A DNA stretch of 64,000 nt from Protonemura montana (GCA_947568835.1 OX387612.1:6696001-6760000); one strand, 5' to 3'. Positions 39,656 to 50,195 are shown, counted from the stretch's first letter. The notes: generated from the sequence alone by a model not told the origin. Made by a program: numbers and translations.

Positions 39656-40515
39656 CAAATGGTTTGGCGTGCTAGAAACACCGGTTCTCATAAGATCCCC
39701 GAAGTTAAGCAATACTACGCTGGGTCAGGTATTGGATGAGTGACCAATCATACACATGACTAATTCTGTTTGGGAGAGAGGTTGGAGGGATGAAAGTTAG
39801 TACAGCAACTTCACTCGGCTTGCTTATCAACCTTTCGACAGCATGGATTTGTAGAGGGATCGTGCGTTCTACCGTCCTTCAATTCAATTCAATTCAATAA
39901 TATATTTATTTCATTGTACAATATACATAGATATTAGGTACACACTCCTTAGTTCAAGGTATAGTCTAAAAAATACACTTGTGAGTATAGAAATTCGTCT
40001 GTTTTGTTAAATGTACAGGTTCCTTCGCTTTATATTATATTATCTACATTTTATACAGTCACATTTTTTCCTGTTCCTATATTCGTCTAAGTCGTAAAAA
40101 CAGTTATCAATTAAAAAACGTTTCGTCATATTTTTAAAATTATCTCTATCACCCGACTTTTCCTTCAGACACCTCGGCAGGCTGTTGTAGAGGGCTGCCC
40201 CCGCGTATGAGGCGTTTTGTCTTGATATTTTTAGTTTTACATTTTCGGATGTCCTGATTTCTTTATTTCTTGTATTTTTATCGTGGACTTCTTGCGTCTT
40301 CGTGAAGGTTTCAGGGTTGTCGATTACAAATAACAGCACTTCTAATATGTATAGTGATGTCACCGTCAGGATGCTTAGTTCCTTGAAGATCTTCCTGCAG
40401 GAGTCCCGTTTCTTCGGAAGGGACGTTAAACTGGTGGTCCCGTTGGTCCTATTCGACATGAGTAGGCAATGTGCTGGTCCTAGATTTCGACTGCTCCTTT
40501 CTAGGTTTGGTTTAT
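39656..40515 (+). mobile_element. 5S-SINE interrupted by a LINE
   Basis: Head and first body half at 39656-39880 ('gaagttaagcaatactacgc', 'attggatgagtgacc', up to 'ctaccgtccttc'). The body resumes at 40412 with 'cttcggaagggacgttaaac' and runs to about 40515. Between them lies a 531-bp LINE fragment. Confidence 0.8.
39881..40411 (-). mobile_element. 5'-truncated LINE inserted in a 5S-SINE
   Basis: Minus-strand insertion of about 531 bp. CTTC occurs on both sides (39877-39880 and 40412-40415), a possible short target duplication. The coding tail reads RDSCRKIFKELSILTVTSLY, then NASYAGAALYNSLPRCLKE and RFLIDNCFYDLDEY. This is the C-terminal signature of a non-LTR retrotransposon polymerase, stopping at 40040. 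The 3' end carries a (GAATT)n tail at 39881-39898. Confidence 0.78.
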
Positions 40516-40689
40516 CAACAACATTCAGTTATCGAGCATTTCCCATAAATTTGAGGTAATGTGGCATCAACCCCTGAAATCTGATTGGCTGATCATCTTT
40601 AAACTCTGAAGTTGTTTAAACTTCAACTCACCTTTATGTATCCGGGCCTAAAAGTGGAGGTAACTGATGATTAAACATGAAAAAAAAAC

Positions 40690-40890
40690 TGTTTAAAGTA
40701 GGATTTGAATGCTAAGTAAACAACTACTGGTTTTTCCCTGGTGATTGTTGGCTATTGATTTGTATTCCTTACTTTTCTCTGTTCCTTAGTTGGGTATAAT
40801 TAGTTATTCTTTAATTAGCATTAAAAACTATTATAGTTCTCTTCAAAACTAGAGCTAAGTTAGATAAAGTAGAAACAAGTCTAAAAACCA
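40690..40890 (-). repeat. Rep-A, interrupted
   Basis: 'Gatttgaatgctaagtaaac' at 40700 and 'aaaactagagctaagttaga' with 'agtctaaaaaccatac' at 40850-40890 are the two halves of Rep-A, separated by about 110 bp. Confidence 0.5.
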
Positions 40891-42069
40891 TACTAATGAT
40901 CAAAGCTATCTAAAAATATATTATATAGACTGTAAAAAAAATCTGTACATTTATTGCAGTAATAATTTTAACTCGACACATTGTTTTCTATGTTCAAATT
41001 AGTCCTTAAAAAGTAAGGAGACAAACAAATGATAAGTTCGAGGCTTTCTTTATGTTGTTGTTTATTGTTATCACGTTAAATTATGTACATGCGTACAAAA
41101 AAAAAAGTCGTAAGCGCAATCGGTAATCATAGGAATATTTTCCATGCGTGGCACAAAAAGTTGAGCTGCAAGAACTCAAAGAAAGCGGTTAAAACGGCCA
41201 AGCGTGTCTCCATCGCAAATTCTCTGCAGGCTATCCGGTAGATAGTTAACTCGCAGTTGGCCGTAGTTTGTAAGACGCGGAACAAGTGCCAGTTACGGCC
41301 AGACTTATACCGAGCAGTGCCAGGCACCCAGGAAGCTGAGGACGTCTACACGCCAGCCGGGCGCTGCGACAGGATGAATCTTGAATTTGAGTGACATCAT
41401 CGTCATGTCACGTGCAGGAAGGATTTTAAAACGTTTTACATTTTGACCTAACCATGTGTTTTTATTCCAGAGGTAATTTCATTTGTGTACGATTATCCAC
41501 TGCAGATTCAGACGAAATGGTGACTTCAGAAGCACTAAAGGTCATCTTTTAAGAAGTAGAAGAAATGTTTTATAATAAGGCGCTTCATTTTATAATAGAT
41601 TGCCACTCAGGCTCAAAAATCCAAAATTCAGCAGAACAAATTAAAAAAACAGACCAAAGCATTATTTGATAACACGTTGTTTTTCTAGTTTTGATGCATT
41701 TTTAGAAAAGAAGGAATGCACGTTTGACGACTGCTGCATAAATGATCGAATTTTGTGATCATGACTGTGAATTTTTATTTTTATTTTTACTTAATTTTAG
41801 TTTTAATTATTATGACAATTTTTAGCGCTTGTAAAAAACTGTTTTTTTTTTACGAAAGGGCATGAACCGGCAAACGGGACAATGAAATGTATACCAATAT
41901 AAATAAATAAATAAATAAATACTACCCGACAATGTTCCTTTTAATTTTTCGCAGGTTATGACCACAAAAGACATTGGCTGTGCAACTTTGAAAGGAATTC
42001 AAATTTTTGTTCCCTTCTTAACGGTATTTAGACGGCCACATGACCACATGACATGGCTCATTGGCACAT
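40891..42069. other. Unassigned
   Basis: A GC-richer patch at 41130-41390 stays open on the minus strand (41127-41327), but I cannot identify it. A (TAAA)n microsatellite of about five units lies near 41898-41920. Confidence 0.3.
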
Positions 42070-42335
42070 GGCTCAAACCACATGACCAGTTCTGTTTGGA
42101 AGAGAGATTAGAGGGATGAAAGTTAGTACAGCAACTTCACTCGCCTTGCTTATCAACCTCTCAACAGCACGTATATGTGGAGTAATCTTGTTTTTTTTTG
42201 CGTTGTACCGTCCTTCGGAAGAGACATTAAGCCGGTGGTTACACTTGGTCCACTTCGACAAGAGTAGGCTACATGCCGGCACCAGTTGTTTCCTCCTCCC
42301 TTCTAAGCTAGTTTCGCTTCATCATCATTTTGCTC
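42070..42335 (+). mobile_element. 5S-SINE without its head
   Basis: Body from 'catgaccagttctgtttgga' through 'aagttagtacagcaacttca', 'ccgtccttcggaagagacat' and 'gagtaggctacatgccggca' to 'tcatcatcattt'. The 5S-like head is absent, as in 5'-truncated retroposition. Confidence 0.8.
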
Positions 42336-42395
42336 ATCATAGAGCAAGTTTCAAACCCGCCCTAGTGATTACCAGTCGAAAATACCATCAGAAAT
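42336..42395 (-). repeat. Rep-C terminal fragment
   Basis: Reverse strand reads 'ttttcgactggtaatcacta' and 'gggcgggtttgaaacttgct', the start of a Rep-C head. Confidence 0.6.
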
Positions 42396-42858
42396 GACCG
42401 CGAGCAGGTGGCTAGAACTGTTTTATCGGGAATCAAGTTCAATAATAAAGCATTGTGATTCTCTGCTTACCTCTGCATGCCACCACACCCACGACCTACC
42501 GACCAAGTGGTGGGAGAAAAAAATCACAAGAAGAAACCTATATACACAAAACAAAAACATTTCTTTATATCAGCTTCCAGGAAAGTGTCGTCATTGGATT
42601 TCGCTTATTGTTTGCCCCATTGTGTTCCTTTTTTTTACAAGGCAGAGAGATGAAACGAGATTGAAATTTATTACAGGTCTCATTTCATCTCGTTGGAAAA
42701 ACATTTCAGCCGTTGGAGCCTGTTTCGGGATGTGGGTAACAATAAAGTAAATCTCTCAGTCAGTGCTGATTTCATAGATTTGTAATGTTCATTTTGTAAT
42801 AAGCCACGCGTTGGTTGGATGAGCTCAGCGATCTAACCAAAATAACCCGAAGACTGAT
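42396..42858. other. Unassigned, with an open frame of 118 codons
   Basis: The plus-strand frame 42394-42750 is uninterrupted but has no recognisable motif. The phrases 'ggatttcgc' and 'tctcatttcatctcgttgga' recur at 43230-43260, which points to a repeat rather than a gene. Confidence 0.3.
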
Positions 42859-42859
42859 T

Positions 42860-43075
42860 GCATTTTCGACTGGCCAGCACCAGGGCGGGTTTGCAACTTG
42901 CTCGATGACGTCATGCTCTCCACCGGGTTTGCACCAGCTCCGAGCGAGAGCGATCCCACCCGAACACCTGATCACTGGCTGTCAGTGCATTCAATTGTTG
43001 TTCAATTACACCGTCGAAATTCTCGGTGCAAGAAAAGTGCACCGGGAGTGACCCGAGAGCGAGCGAACGCATGTA
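42860..43075 (+). repeat. Rep-C head, well preserved, no array
   Basis: From 'ttttcgactggccagcacca' through 'ttgctcgatgacgtcatgct' (CRE at 42906-42913), 'gggtttgcaccagctccgag', 'gatcactggctgtcagtgca' and 'gaaaagtgcaccgggagtga' to 'gagagcgagcgaacg'. This is the cleanest head for building a consensus, and it lacks the 43-bp array. Confidence 0.75.
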
Positions 43076-43084
43076 AAACGTTTA

Positions 43085-43135
43085 GAGCTAGTGCTAAGAT
43101 CAGATAAAATAGACAAGAGTCTAAAAACCATAAAA
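43085..43135 (+). repeat. Rep-A end fragment
   Basis: 'Gagctagtgctaagatcaga' and 'gacaagagtctaaaaaccat'. Confidence 0.5.
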
Positions 43136-43488
43136 CGGCAGAATAAATTTATCGACATTCAATGATTCAACAAATATGTATATCGACATTTTTCCTTGTA
43201 ACAGAATCCAAGAAAGTTGCGCGTCTTTGGATTTCGCGCCTCATTTCATCTAGCTGGAAAAAAGTTATAACACAGATGTTAAAGCATACGCACATAGTGC
43301 GGGAGCTAGAACCAGTACACTCGAAAAGTAAATAGTCATTGAAGTTTTGGGGTTATGTCTTTTGTTTCAGTGATTATTTTTTCTCTACTCATTGGTTGTA
43401 CTGGTTTTTTCGCCTGCGCGAAAAGTAGACGCCAAAAGAGTAGCTACTTTACGGAAAAAAAATGGAATGTGCTCATAGGTGGAGCCAC
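43136..43488. other. Unassigned
   Basis: Contains the second copy of the 'ggatttcgcgcctcatttca' phrase. No gene was seen. Confidence 0.3.
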
Positions 43489-43489
43489 C

Positions 43490-44195
43490 GTCGTTTAATT
43501 TAATTTAGTTTCAACTCGCAGATTACTCGCATTCGAGACTGGTTTGCTCTCAATTTATCTGTATTTCTGTTTTATTTGTGGTGTTTAACGACGCACTGTT
43601 TTGACATCTGGCCATGCGGCACTGATCTAATGACGTCGGTGAATGAGTAGATGATGATGAGGACGATGATGAACCTAACCTAGATAAGAAGGGAGGAGGG
43701 GAAACCCGGTTCCGGCATGTACCCTACTCCTGTCAAAGAGCACCAAGGGGACCATCGGCTTAACGTACCTTCTGAAGGACCGTACAACGCGAACAACAGG
43801 ATTCCTCCACAAATCCATGCTGTCGAGAGGTTGATAAGCAAGGGGAGTGAAGTTGCTGTACTAACTTTCATCCCTCTAACCTCTCTCCCGAAAAGAACTG
43901 GTCATGTGTATGACGGTCACCCATCCAATACCTGACTCAGCGCAGTGTTGCTTAACCTCGGTGATCTAACGAGAACCGGTGTTTCCAACGCTGCACACCG
44001 TTCGGTCTTTATTTCTGCTAACTTCAACGATTGATAACTATTTTAAGTCGTTATTATTTAATTGTAGATGTTTGTTAAAAAAGAACGGCCGCAAGCGCCA
44101 TCGGGTATCATCATCCGTAACCACGATATTGCTCAGCAGAAAGTTAAATATTAACGCTGACCCTCTCACTGTACCTGTAAACTCAGTGGTTAGGT
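43490..44195 (+). repeat. Rep-B copy split by a 5S-SINE
   Basis: The left part (43490-43569) has 'ctcgcagattactcgcattcg'. The right part (44010-44195) has 'cttcaacgattgataactat', 'gaacggccgcaagcgccatc' and 'attgctcagcagaaagttaa'. The intervening 440 bp are a SINE flanked by TATTTCTG repeats. Confidence 0.75.
43570..44009 (-). mobile_element. 5S-SINE, full length, with target duplication
   Basis: 440-bp minus-strand element bounded by TATTTCTG at 43562-43569 and 44010-44017, a clean 8-bp target duplication inside Rep-B. From the right end it reads a 5S-like head starting near the first base of 5S ('cgttggaaacaccggttctc', 'atcaccgaggttaagcaaca', 'attggatgggtgacc'), then the shared body and a CAT-rich stretch. 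It finishes with 'gtgcgtcgttaaacaccaca' and a short tail. It is the best reference copy in the window. Confidence 0.9.
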
Positions 44196-44209
44196 GTTAA
44201 TTCTATTGT

Positions 44210-44300
44210 GTAGGTACATGAATTGGCAACACAGCCTAGATGGTCGAGTCTAGACGGGTGCAAATTGTCACCTAACTGGGGGATGAATCATACACGGTGG
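44210..44300 (+). repeat. Single diverged relative of the 118-bp unit
   Basis: 'Gtaggtacatgaattggcaa', 'cacagcctagatggtcgagt' and 'ctagacgggtgcaaattgtc' match the unit tandemly repeated at 17.5 kb. This shows that the unit also exists as a dispersed element. Confidence 0.7.
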
Positions 44301-44929
44301 TTACCTAGGTGATATCGGAACGGCGCTCTCTGAGGTGCATGCGCCAGTCAGTCCGTGTTAGGGAACCTGGATGGAACGCAGCTTTCATCCGTCTGACTGA
44401 AAGCGAAGATCTCGGTGCCAAAACTTGATCTACGAAGTCGTGGGGTGATAAACGTACACTTTCAAAAGTGAAACGTGGTTGATAAATTGGACTTGATTTA
44501 AAAATAATATATTGATTTTTTCTTTTTTTGGTTTGAATAGCTGCTGAATTGGTAATCGGACTTTGAAATCGTAACAAGGTATAATATTCTTAAAGAACAT
44601 GTTTCAGTGATTTATACACGTGTTATGAAAAAATCTATGTACGACTGGGTGTTTTGAAAGCTGATTAAAAAACAACAAAAGTTGATAATTAAATAACTTA
44701 TAGTGCCGGTTTTTTTAGCGGCACGTTAACTAATTAAAATCACTTAACAGGCCGTTTAAAAACAAAAATCTGATTGGCTGTTGCTAAGCAAATAACAAAC
44801 TAACGGACTGTTATGTTCTTAACGAACCACTGATAAAAAAAAGCGGATCTTAAACTATTAAACGCGAATAAGTTGTGAAACGTTGGAAAAATCAGTTGTT
44901 TTACTTGGAATTAAAAAAAAACTTGTTTG
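44301..44929. other. Unassigned
   Basis: AT-rich, with nothing recognised. Confidence 0.3.
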
Positions 44930-45085
44930 AATAGTTTTTATCAAAACTAGTGCTACGGTTAGATAAAACAAAACTGATAAATAATTAATATTATAGAGTA
45001 TAGCAAAAATTTTTAGTGGTGGTTTTTAGACTCATGTCTGCTTAACCCAGCACTAGTTTTGACAGTAACTATTTAAATTAGGTTT
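44930..45085 (-). repeat. Rep-A, internally mirrored
   Basis: 'Gtttttatcaaaactagtgct' at 44935 and 'tttagactcatgtctgctta' with 'cactagttttgacagtaact' at 45025-45075 are inverted relative to each other, as in the hairpin copy at 48.0 kb. Confidence 0.55.
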
Positions 45086-45705
45086 TGTCATAATTTGAAG
45101 CATTGTTTAAATGGCAGTTTGCCTACAAGTCATCCCTAAACGACCGGTGGCGCCTCAAAGTTGCTCTCCCTCACTGAAAGGTCTGTGTATAGCTAACAAA
45201 TCCTTGTCTTGTAGGGCATTGATACTCAATACAAAGACAAGATTTTCTTTGTGTGCCAGAGATCGTCCAAGTTTTCTTTGTCAAAGCAATTTGATACGTT
45301 GTTTTCCTTCTAAGAATGATGTAACACGTTTATTGTTTCGGTGACGCAGACAATTTTCATGGACACAGGCTGAGTTGACGCGAGCAGGCTGAGTACACTT
45401 TCGGCAGGTTTAAACATTTGATGCCCAGAACACAGAGGCCCAGAATGACGGCACCCATCAAGGATGAAAGAAGGTTTGACTTTTCTCCGTTGGCAAAAGA
45501 AAAACACAAAACATAAACGATTGACAATAAACAAAAAACATAAAACCATGTATAAGTATCTTAAATGCATATAAATTATTTAAAAAAAAAGTGCTCAAAT
45601 CAGTGGCAATAATTCTTGAAACATTTTCTATAGATAATTTAAAAAATATAGATATATTTAATCTAAGAACTTTTTTTTTTTTAACAACTAATTCACTGTT
45701 TACAG
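45086..45705. other. Upstream region/intron of the small gene
   Basis: Ends in a polypyrimidine tract and acceptor at 45671-45705. No 5' exon was located. Confidence 0.35.
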
Positions 45706-45713
45706 AACCGACA

Positions 45714-46175
45714 ATGGAAAACGCGAATTCTGCCGAGCAAAGCACAACTCCAGACAACAGCGCAATCCCAGCAGCTGAAATGTGTCAAATTCCAGAAAGT
45801 TGCCATCACCTTTCTGAAGAGTCTACAAACGATTCAACCTCCACCGAAGAGAACAAACATAGTTCACCACTCGAGAGAAAATTAACACCGCATCCCAGAA
45901 GCAAAGCGAGACTGCACAAGCAACAAGCAAGCAACACATCTGGTAATTTATCTGAAGGTTCTTGTTCGATGTTCAACTTTACTGATGATGTTTTTGGACC
46001 TAATGTCGTAGCGACAAGGCCTAGAGCTAGGGTAGCGTATAATTTACCAGCACGCGAGCCGGTACAGTGTAGGGCACCAAGAGCAAGAGACTTGTGGATG
46101 TTGTGCCTTGTGATAGGTGGTGTCTTGCTGATTTTATTTATGCTCAATGTAGTTCATAAGTTTTTGATGGAATAG
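45714..46175 (+). CDS. Probable tail-anchored membrane protein, 153 aa
   Basis: The frame is open further upstream, but a 12-base T-run followed by 'cactgtttacag' at 45694-45705 looks like a splice acceptor. The ATG at 45714 (ACAATGG) is then the first in the exon. The N-terminal two thirds are polar, rich in Ser, Thr, Glu and Pro. A conserved-looking patch FNFTDDVFGPNVVATRPRAR precedes the membrane segment at about residues 127-148 (LWMLCLVIGGVLLILFMLNV), and only about five residues follow (HKFLME). With no signal peptide this is the layout of a tail-anchored protein of the ER or mitochondrial outer membrane. A poly(A) signal AATAAA follows 20 bases after the stop. I do not recognise the family. 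Confidence 0.65.
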   Translation: MENANSAEQSTTPDNSAIPAAEMCQIPESCHHLSEESTNDSTSTEENKHSSPLERKLTPHPRSKARLHKQQASNTSGNLSEGSCSMFNFTDDVFGPNVVATRPRARVAYNLPAREPVQCRAPRARDLWMLCLVIGGVLLILFMLNVVHKFLME

Positions 46176-46194
46176 TAGTGACAGAGAGATGGGG

Positions 46195-46200
46195 AATAAA
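46195..46200 (+). terminator. Poly(A) signal of the tail-anchored protein gene
   Basis: AATAAA 20 bases downstream of the stop codon at 46173-46175. This compact 3' end supports the gene call. Confidence 0.6.
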
Positions 46201-46635
46201 ATAACTGGAAGTGTGCAGTTCTTTGTTCTGTGGCAACGTTGGGAAATTGCGGCTCTTCATTGATTTTTTTCGCGGTTCCAAATCGATATTTAATTCTGTT
46301 TTATTTCACAAATGTCTTTTATTAAAAAGGACATGATATTTTCACTTTTATGTATTACCTGAAGCACACAGATTTTCCCCTTTTTTGTACGCCTTTCAAC
46401 GCTGCTGTCTTGATTGCGCTAAAAGTTACCCACTCCCCCACCATCGCCAATGAGGATGCTCTCAATAATATGAGAAAACCAAGAATTTGGCTTTTATTGA
46501 TCTCATGCGTGCCGAACTTTGTTCTCCTCCTCTCCGTTTAGTTTCGACCACTAGATTTTTCAAGACTCTACATCATCAAGATTTTTACATCTATAATTTG
46601 CAGGACTAGAAGTTCATAACCCAAGACCTCGGTGG
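46201..46635. other. Unassigned
   Basis: No gene was recognised between the small gene and the 129-bp array. Confidence 0.3.
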
Positions 46636-47405
46636 GGTCCACGTTAGACAGGGCGCGATGGGACAGGGTGGGTTCTTGGCACGTTGCAAGCACAGCCATG
46701 GTGTGGTTCATACCCCACGACTTCCAGGCAAGGGTGAAACATGGGACATGGGACATGGGGGCAGAGTCCACATTAGACAGGGCGCGATGGCACAGGGTGG
46801 GTTCTTGGCACGTTGCAAGCACAGCCATGGTGTGGTTCATACCCCACGACTTCCAGGCAAGGCTGGGACACGAGACATGGGGCATGGGGGCAGGGTCCAC
46901 GTTAGGCAGGGCACGATGGGACGGGGTGGGTTCTTGGCACGCTGCAAGCACAGCCATAGTGTGGTTCATACCCCTCGACCCCAGGCAAGGCTAGGACACG
47001 AGACATGGGCCATGGGGGCAGGGTCCACGTTTGGCAGGGCGCGATGGGACAGGGTGGGTTCTTGGCACGCTGCAAGCACAGCCATGGTGTGGTTCAGACC
47101 CCACGACCTCCAGGCAAGGCTGGGACACGAGACATGGGCCATGGGGGCAGGGTCCACGTTTGGCAGGGCGCGATGGGACAGGGTGGGTTCTTGGCACGCT
47201 GCAAGCACAGCCATGGTGTGGTTCATACCCCTCGACCCCAGGCAAGGCTGGGACTCGAGACATGGGCCATGGGGGCAGGGTCCACGTTAGGCAGGGCGCG
47301 ATGGGACAGGGTGGGTTCTTGGCACGCTGCAAGCACAGCCATGGTGTGGTTCATACCCCTCGACCCCAGGCAAGGTTGGCACTTGGAATTTGGGGGCAGG
47401 CTTCA
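46636..47405. repeat. 128/129-bp GC-rich tandem repeat, six copies
   Basis: Unit starts at 46636, 46765, 46894, 47022, 47151 and 47279, so the period is 129 or 128 bp. Landmarks are 'gggcgcgatgggacagggtg', 'ttcttggcacgctgcaagca', 'cagccatggtgtggttcata' and 'gggccatgggggcagggtcc'. GC content is far above the surroundings. The near-129 period (43 codons) keeps long frames open on both strands, broken where a 128-bp unit shifts the frame. These are by-products of the repeat. Confidence 0.95.
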
Positions 47406-47649
47406 CGTTTGGCATGGCGCGATGTATAAGACATGTGGTGCCAGATGCCTCTCTCCCAAGCTGTTTGTACTCACTCTCCACACAAAGAGCTCACACTCTC
47501 GCAACTCCTCCCAGATGTGTGTATCAGGACAGGAGTCTATGCGCGGTAGGAGGGTACAGCGACGCTCGTGTGAGAAGAGCATGCATTACATATCATTTTC
47601 TCAATCTGCAGCTATTTACTTGGATAGCGCTGGTATTTAACTGTTTTTA

Positions 47650-47795
47650 CGAACAATGACCGCCAAGTTACGGATTGATCGCGACAAAAATTAAGGATGC
47701 TGCTAAATGGAGTCACCGCCGTTTCGCAGCAGATTACTTTCATTTGAGACTGGTTTACTTACAATTAATTTTTATTACTACCAACCTCAAAAATT
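47650..47795 (+). repeat. Rep-B left part
   Basis: 'Gaccgccaagttacggattg', 'atcgcgacaaaaattaagga', 'gcagattactttcatttgag' and 'actggtttacttacaattaa'. Confidence 0.55.
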
Positions 47796-48024
47796 GTTTT
47801 TATTGTGTGTTCTGTATGTTCTATATTATATGATATTTATTGATGTGAATATAGATGTGATATTTTATACTGCAAAAAAATGTATTCTTGTAAGATGTAT
47901 GCATACATAACCACCATATTTTATAAAGATGTGTAATAATTGTATACTTGTGATATTTTTTAATGTTCAAAAAATTAATAAGTACAATTGACGTGATTGC
48001 ATTGGGAAGGTACAAACAAAGTAG

Positions 48025-48235
48025 ATGTCTTTAGAAAAACTATTTGAACTGGGTTTTGAATGCTAAGTAAAGGGCTACTAAATTTCCAAATTAATATTTA
48101 TATTTCCAAATTACTAAATTTGGGAAATTTAGTAGCCCTTTACTAAGCATTCAAAACCCAGTTCAAATAGTTTTTCTAAAAACTTGTGCTAAGGATAAAT
48201 CAAGTAGACATGAGTCTAAAAACCATCATACTCCG
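48025..48235. repeat. Rep-A hairpin copy
   Basis: Arms 48031-48087 and 48123-48179 are inverted repeats with 56 of 57 bases matching and a 35-base loop. The right side continues into 'cttgtgctaaggataaatca' and 'gacatgagtctaaaaaccat'. Single arms of the same sequence are scattered at 33.2, 40.7, 50.5 and 62.8 kb. It looks like a foldback or MITE-type element. Confidence 0.8.
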
Positions 48236-48244
48236 TACAGCGAG

Positions 48245-48365
48245 AGATCATTCTCTTTACCGACAGAGGCGCCACCGGTCGTTTTGGGCTGACATGTGGG
48301 GCAACTGTCATTTTCAAAAAAAAAACACTACAAATCATCGTCGATGCTGTCCGCCATTGTGCATT
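48245..48365. repeat. Block shared with 23690-23820
   Basis: 'Gttttgggctgacatgtggg', 'gcaactgtcattttc' and 'gatgctgtccgcca' match the 3' flank of the 1199-aa gene at roughly 70 per cent. Confidence 0.4.
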
Positions 48366-48756
48366 AAATTACTTTAGAAGTAAAAACTGGCTTCATTAAA
48401 TGAGTGAACACACGCGTGAACGCGTAAATGCGTGACTGCGTGAATTACACTTTGCTAGAACTCAATGTTTATGAGTTTTTGGTACACACTGTGAGAAGAT
48501 TCAACTTTTGTCTTCGTCGTCTTTTGAGAGGCCTCCATGAAACTGAGAGTCTGAATAACTTCTGATTAAAACACTCCTAGTTTATTTACCTCGATGAACT
48601 TTCGTCTCGGTATCAACGAATAGAAGTTTGATGCTCGATTATTTCCTCAGCTAATTGAGTTAAAAATTTGTTAACCTTTAACCGAGTTTACGCAAGGAAA
48701 AAGCAAACAGAGAGAAAGGGTGAAGAAGGTTACCACAAAGCTAATTGAAGGTAAAA
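48366..48756. other. Unassigned
   Basis: A short alternating 'gtgaacgcgtaaatgcgtga' stretch near 48415. No gene was seen. Confidence 0.3.
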
Positions 48757-49205
48757 TTGTTTGATTGATTGATTATTGTGTTTAACGTCGCACTGTTTTA
48801 ACATCTGGCTATGCGGCACTGGTCTAATGGCGTAGGTAAATGAGTGGATGATTATGAGAATGATTATGAACCTAACCTAGCCTAGAAGCGAGTAGGTGAA
48901 ACCCGGTGCCAGCACGTAGCCTACTCCTGTCGAAGAGCACGAAGGGGACCACCGGCTTAACGTCCCTTCCGAAGGACGGTACAACGTGAACAACAGGATT
49001 CCTCCACAAATCCATGCTGTCGAGAGGTTGATAAGCAAGGCGAGTGAAGTTGTTGTACTAACTTTTATCCCTCCAACCTCTCTCCCGAACAGAACTGGTC
49101 ATGTGTATGATGGTCACCCATTCAATACCTGACTCAGCGCAGTGTTGCTTAAGCTCGGTGATCTCATGAAAACCAGTAATTCAAACACGCCAAACCGTTT
49201 AATAA
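48757..49205 (-). mobile_element. 5S-SINE, full length
   Basis: The minus-strand head at about 49115-49200 has 'gagcttaagcaacactgcgc' and 'attgaatgggtgacc'. The body is complete, and the tail at 48757-48780 is (TCAA)n-like, reading 'ttgattgattgatt' on the plus strand. Target duplication was not resolved. Confidence 0.85.
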
Positions 49206-50195
49206 TTTTTTTTTTATATCTATACTCTTTCAACTTCTTCAATATAATTAGAAATTTCACTGATGCCTTAAATGTTATAAATTTACTGAACTAGCAATCG
49301 GAACTAGCAAAGCAATTATTGGACTGCCTTAGATTCTGGTGTAGTTCCTTCCAAGCCAGAGCTCAACTGGAAACTGAATCTCCTTAACATATATGTTCTA
49401 GTTCGATGCTGGGAACAGTCCATAATGGTTGCAATTGTAAAACCTATCAATTTCACACACAAACTACCCCGTCCCTTATTTACTCTCCCCACTAACTACT
49501 CAATCCCTGCAGTGCACCACAATGCATTTGGTATTTCATGCATTCGAATTTTTAGGAAATTGCCAAAAATACTTTAAAATATCGTGTGCCTAATGAGAAT
49601 AAAAAAATACTTTGATATTTTGAGACCCATGAATCTGTTTGACTGCAGACTTCCACTGGGCTGCATAATCCAGCCATTGCCTTTATTTAAAACATGTCGC
49701 AATACAATGGTGTAAAGTTTGAAATGAACAAGCACATCTAGCATGTGATGAACACGGCGACTTTCAGTAGGGAGCTCGCTCTCTGCTAGTCTTAAGATGA
49801 AAAAAACACTACTCAGAGCTACAAGACGTATTTCATTATATCAAGCCAAATCATACTAAGTAATTATTTTTACTATGGGCCGAACAAAAACCAAAGAAAT
49901 TTATCGTTGATTAAACTTACGGTAGGAGATAGATTTCCTCAAGTTCCGCCACGAATATCTCAACAAGAAAATGAAATTTCAAGTGATTTGATGGCTTCTT
50001 TTTGTTAGGCCTATACACGATCGTCTTACCTCAACAAGCGAGTGGATATCCAGGATTGCTTCGTGAAGAATGGACCTCATAATGCGATATTTACTAACAG
50101 CATTGTAAACTCGATATCATCACGAGATCTTTGTTTGGTTTCTCTTCATGCGTCGGAGTTTCTCTTTAGTAAACGAAGCCAGACTGTGCAGGATT
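49206..50195. other. Unassigned
   Basis: AT-rich intergenic DNA without recognisable genes. Confidence 0.3.

Noticed and set aside
42394-42750. A 118-codon plus-strand gene
   Set aside because: Parts recur nearby at 43.2 kb, which points to repeat DNA, and no motif is seen.
46568-47640. Proteins of 110-211 residues on both strands of the 129-bp array
   Set aside because: Long open frames arise from a GC-rich repeat with a near-129-bp period. Several mutually exclusive frames are equally open.
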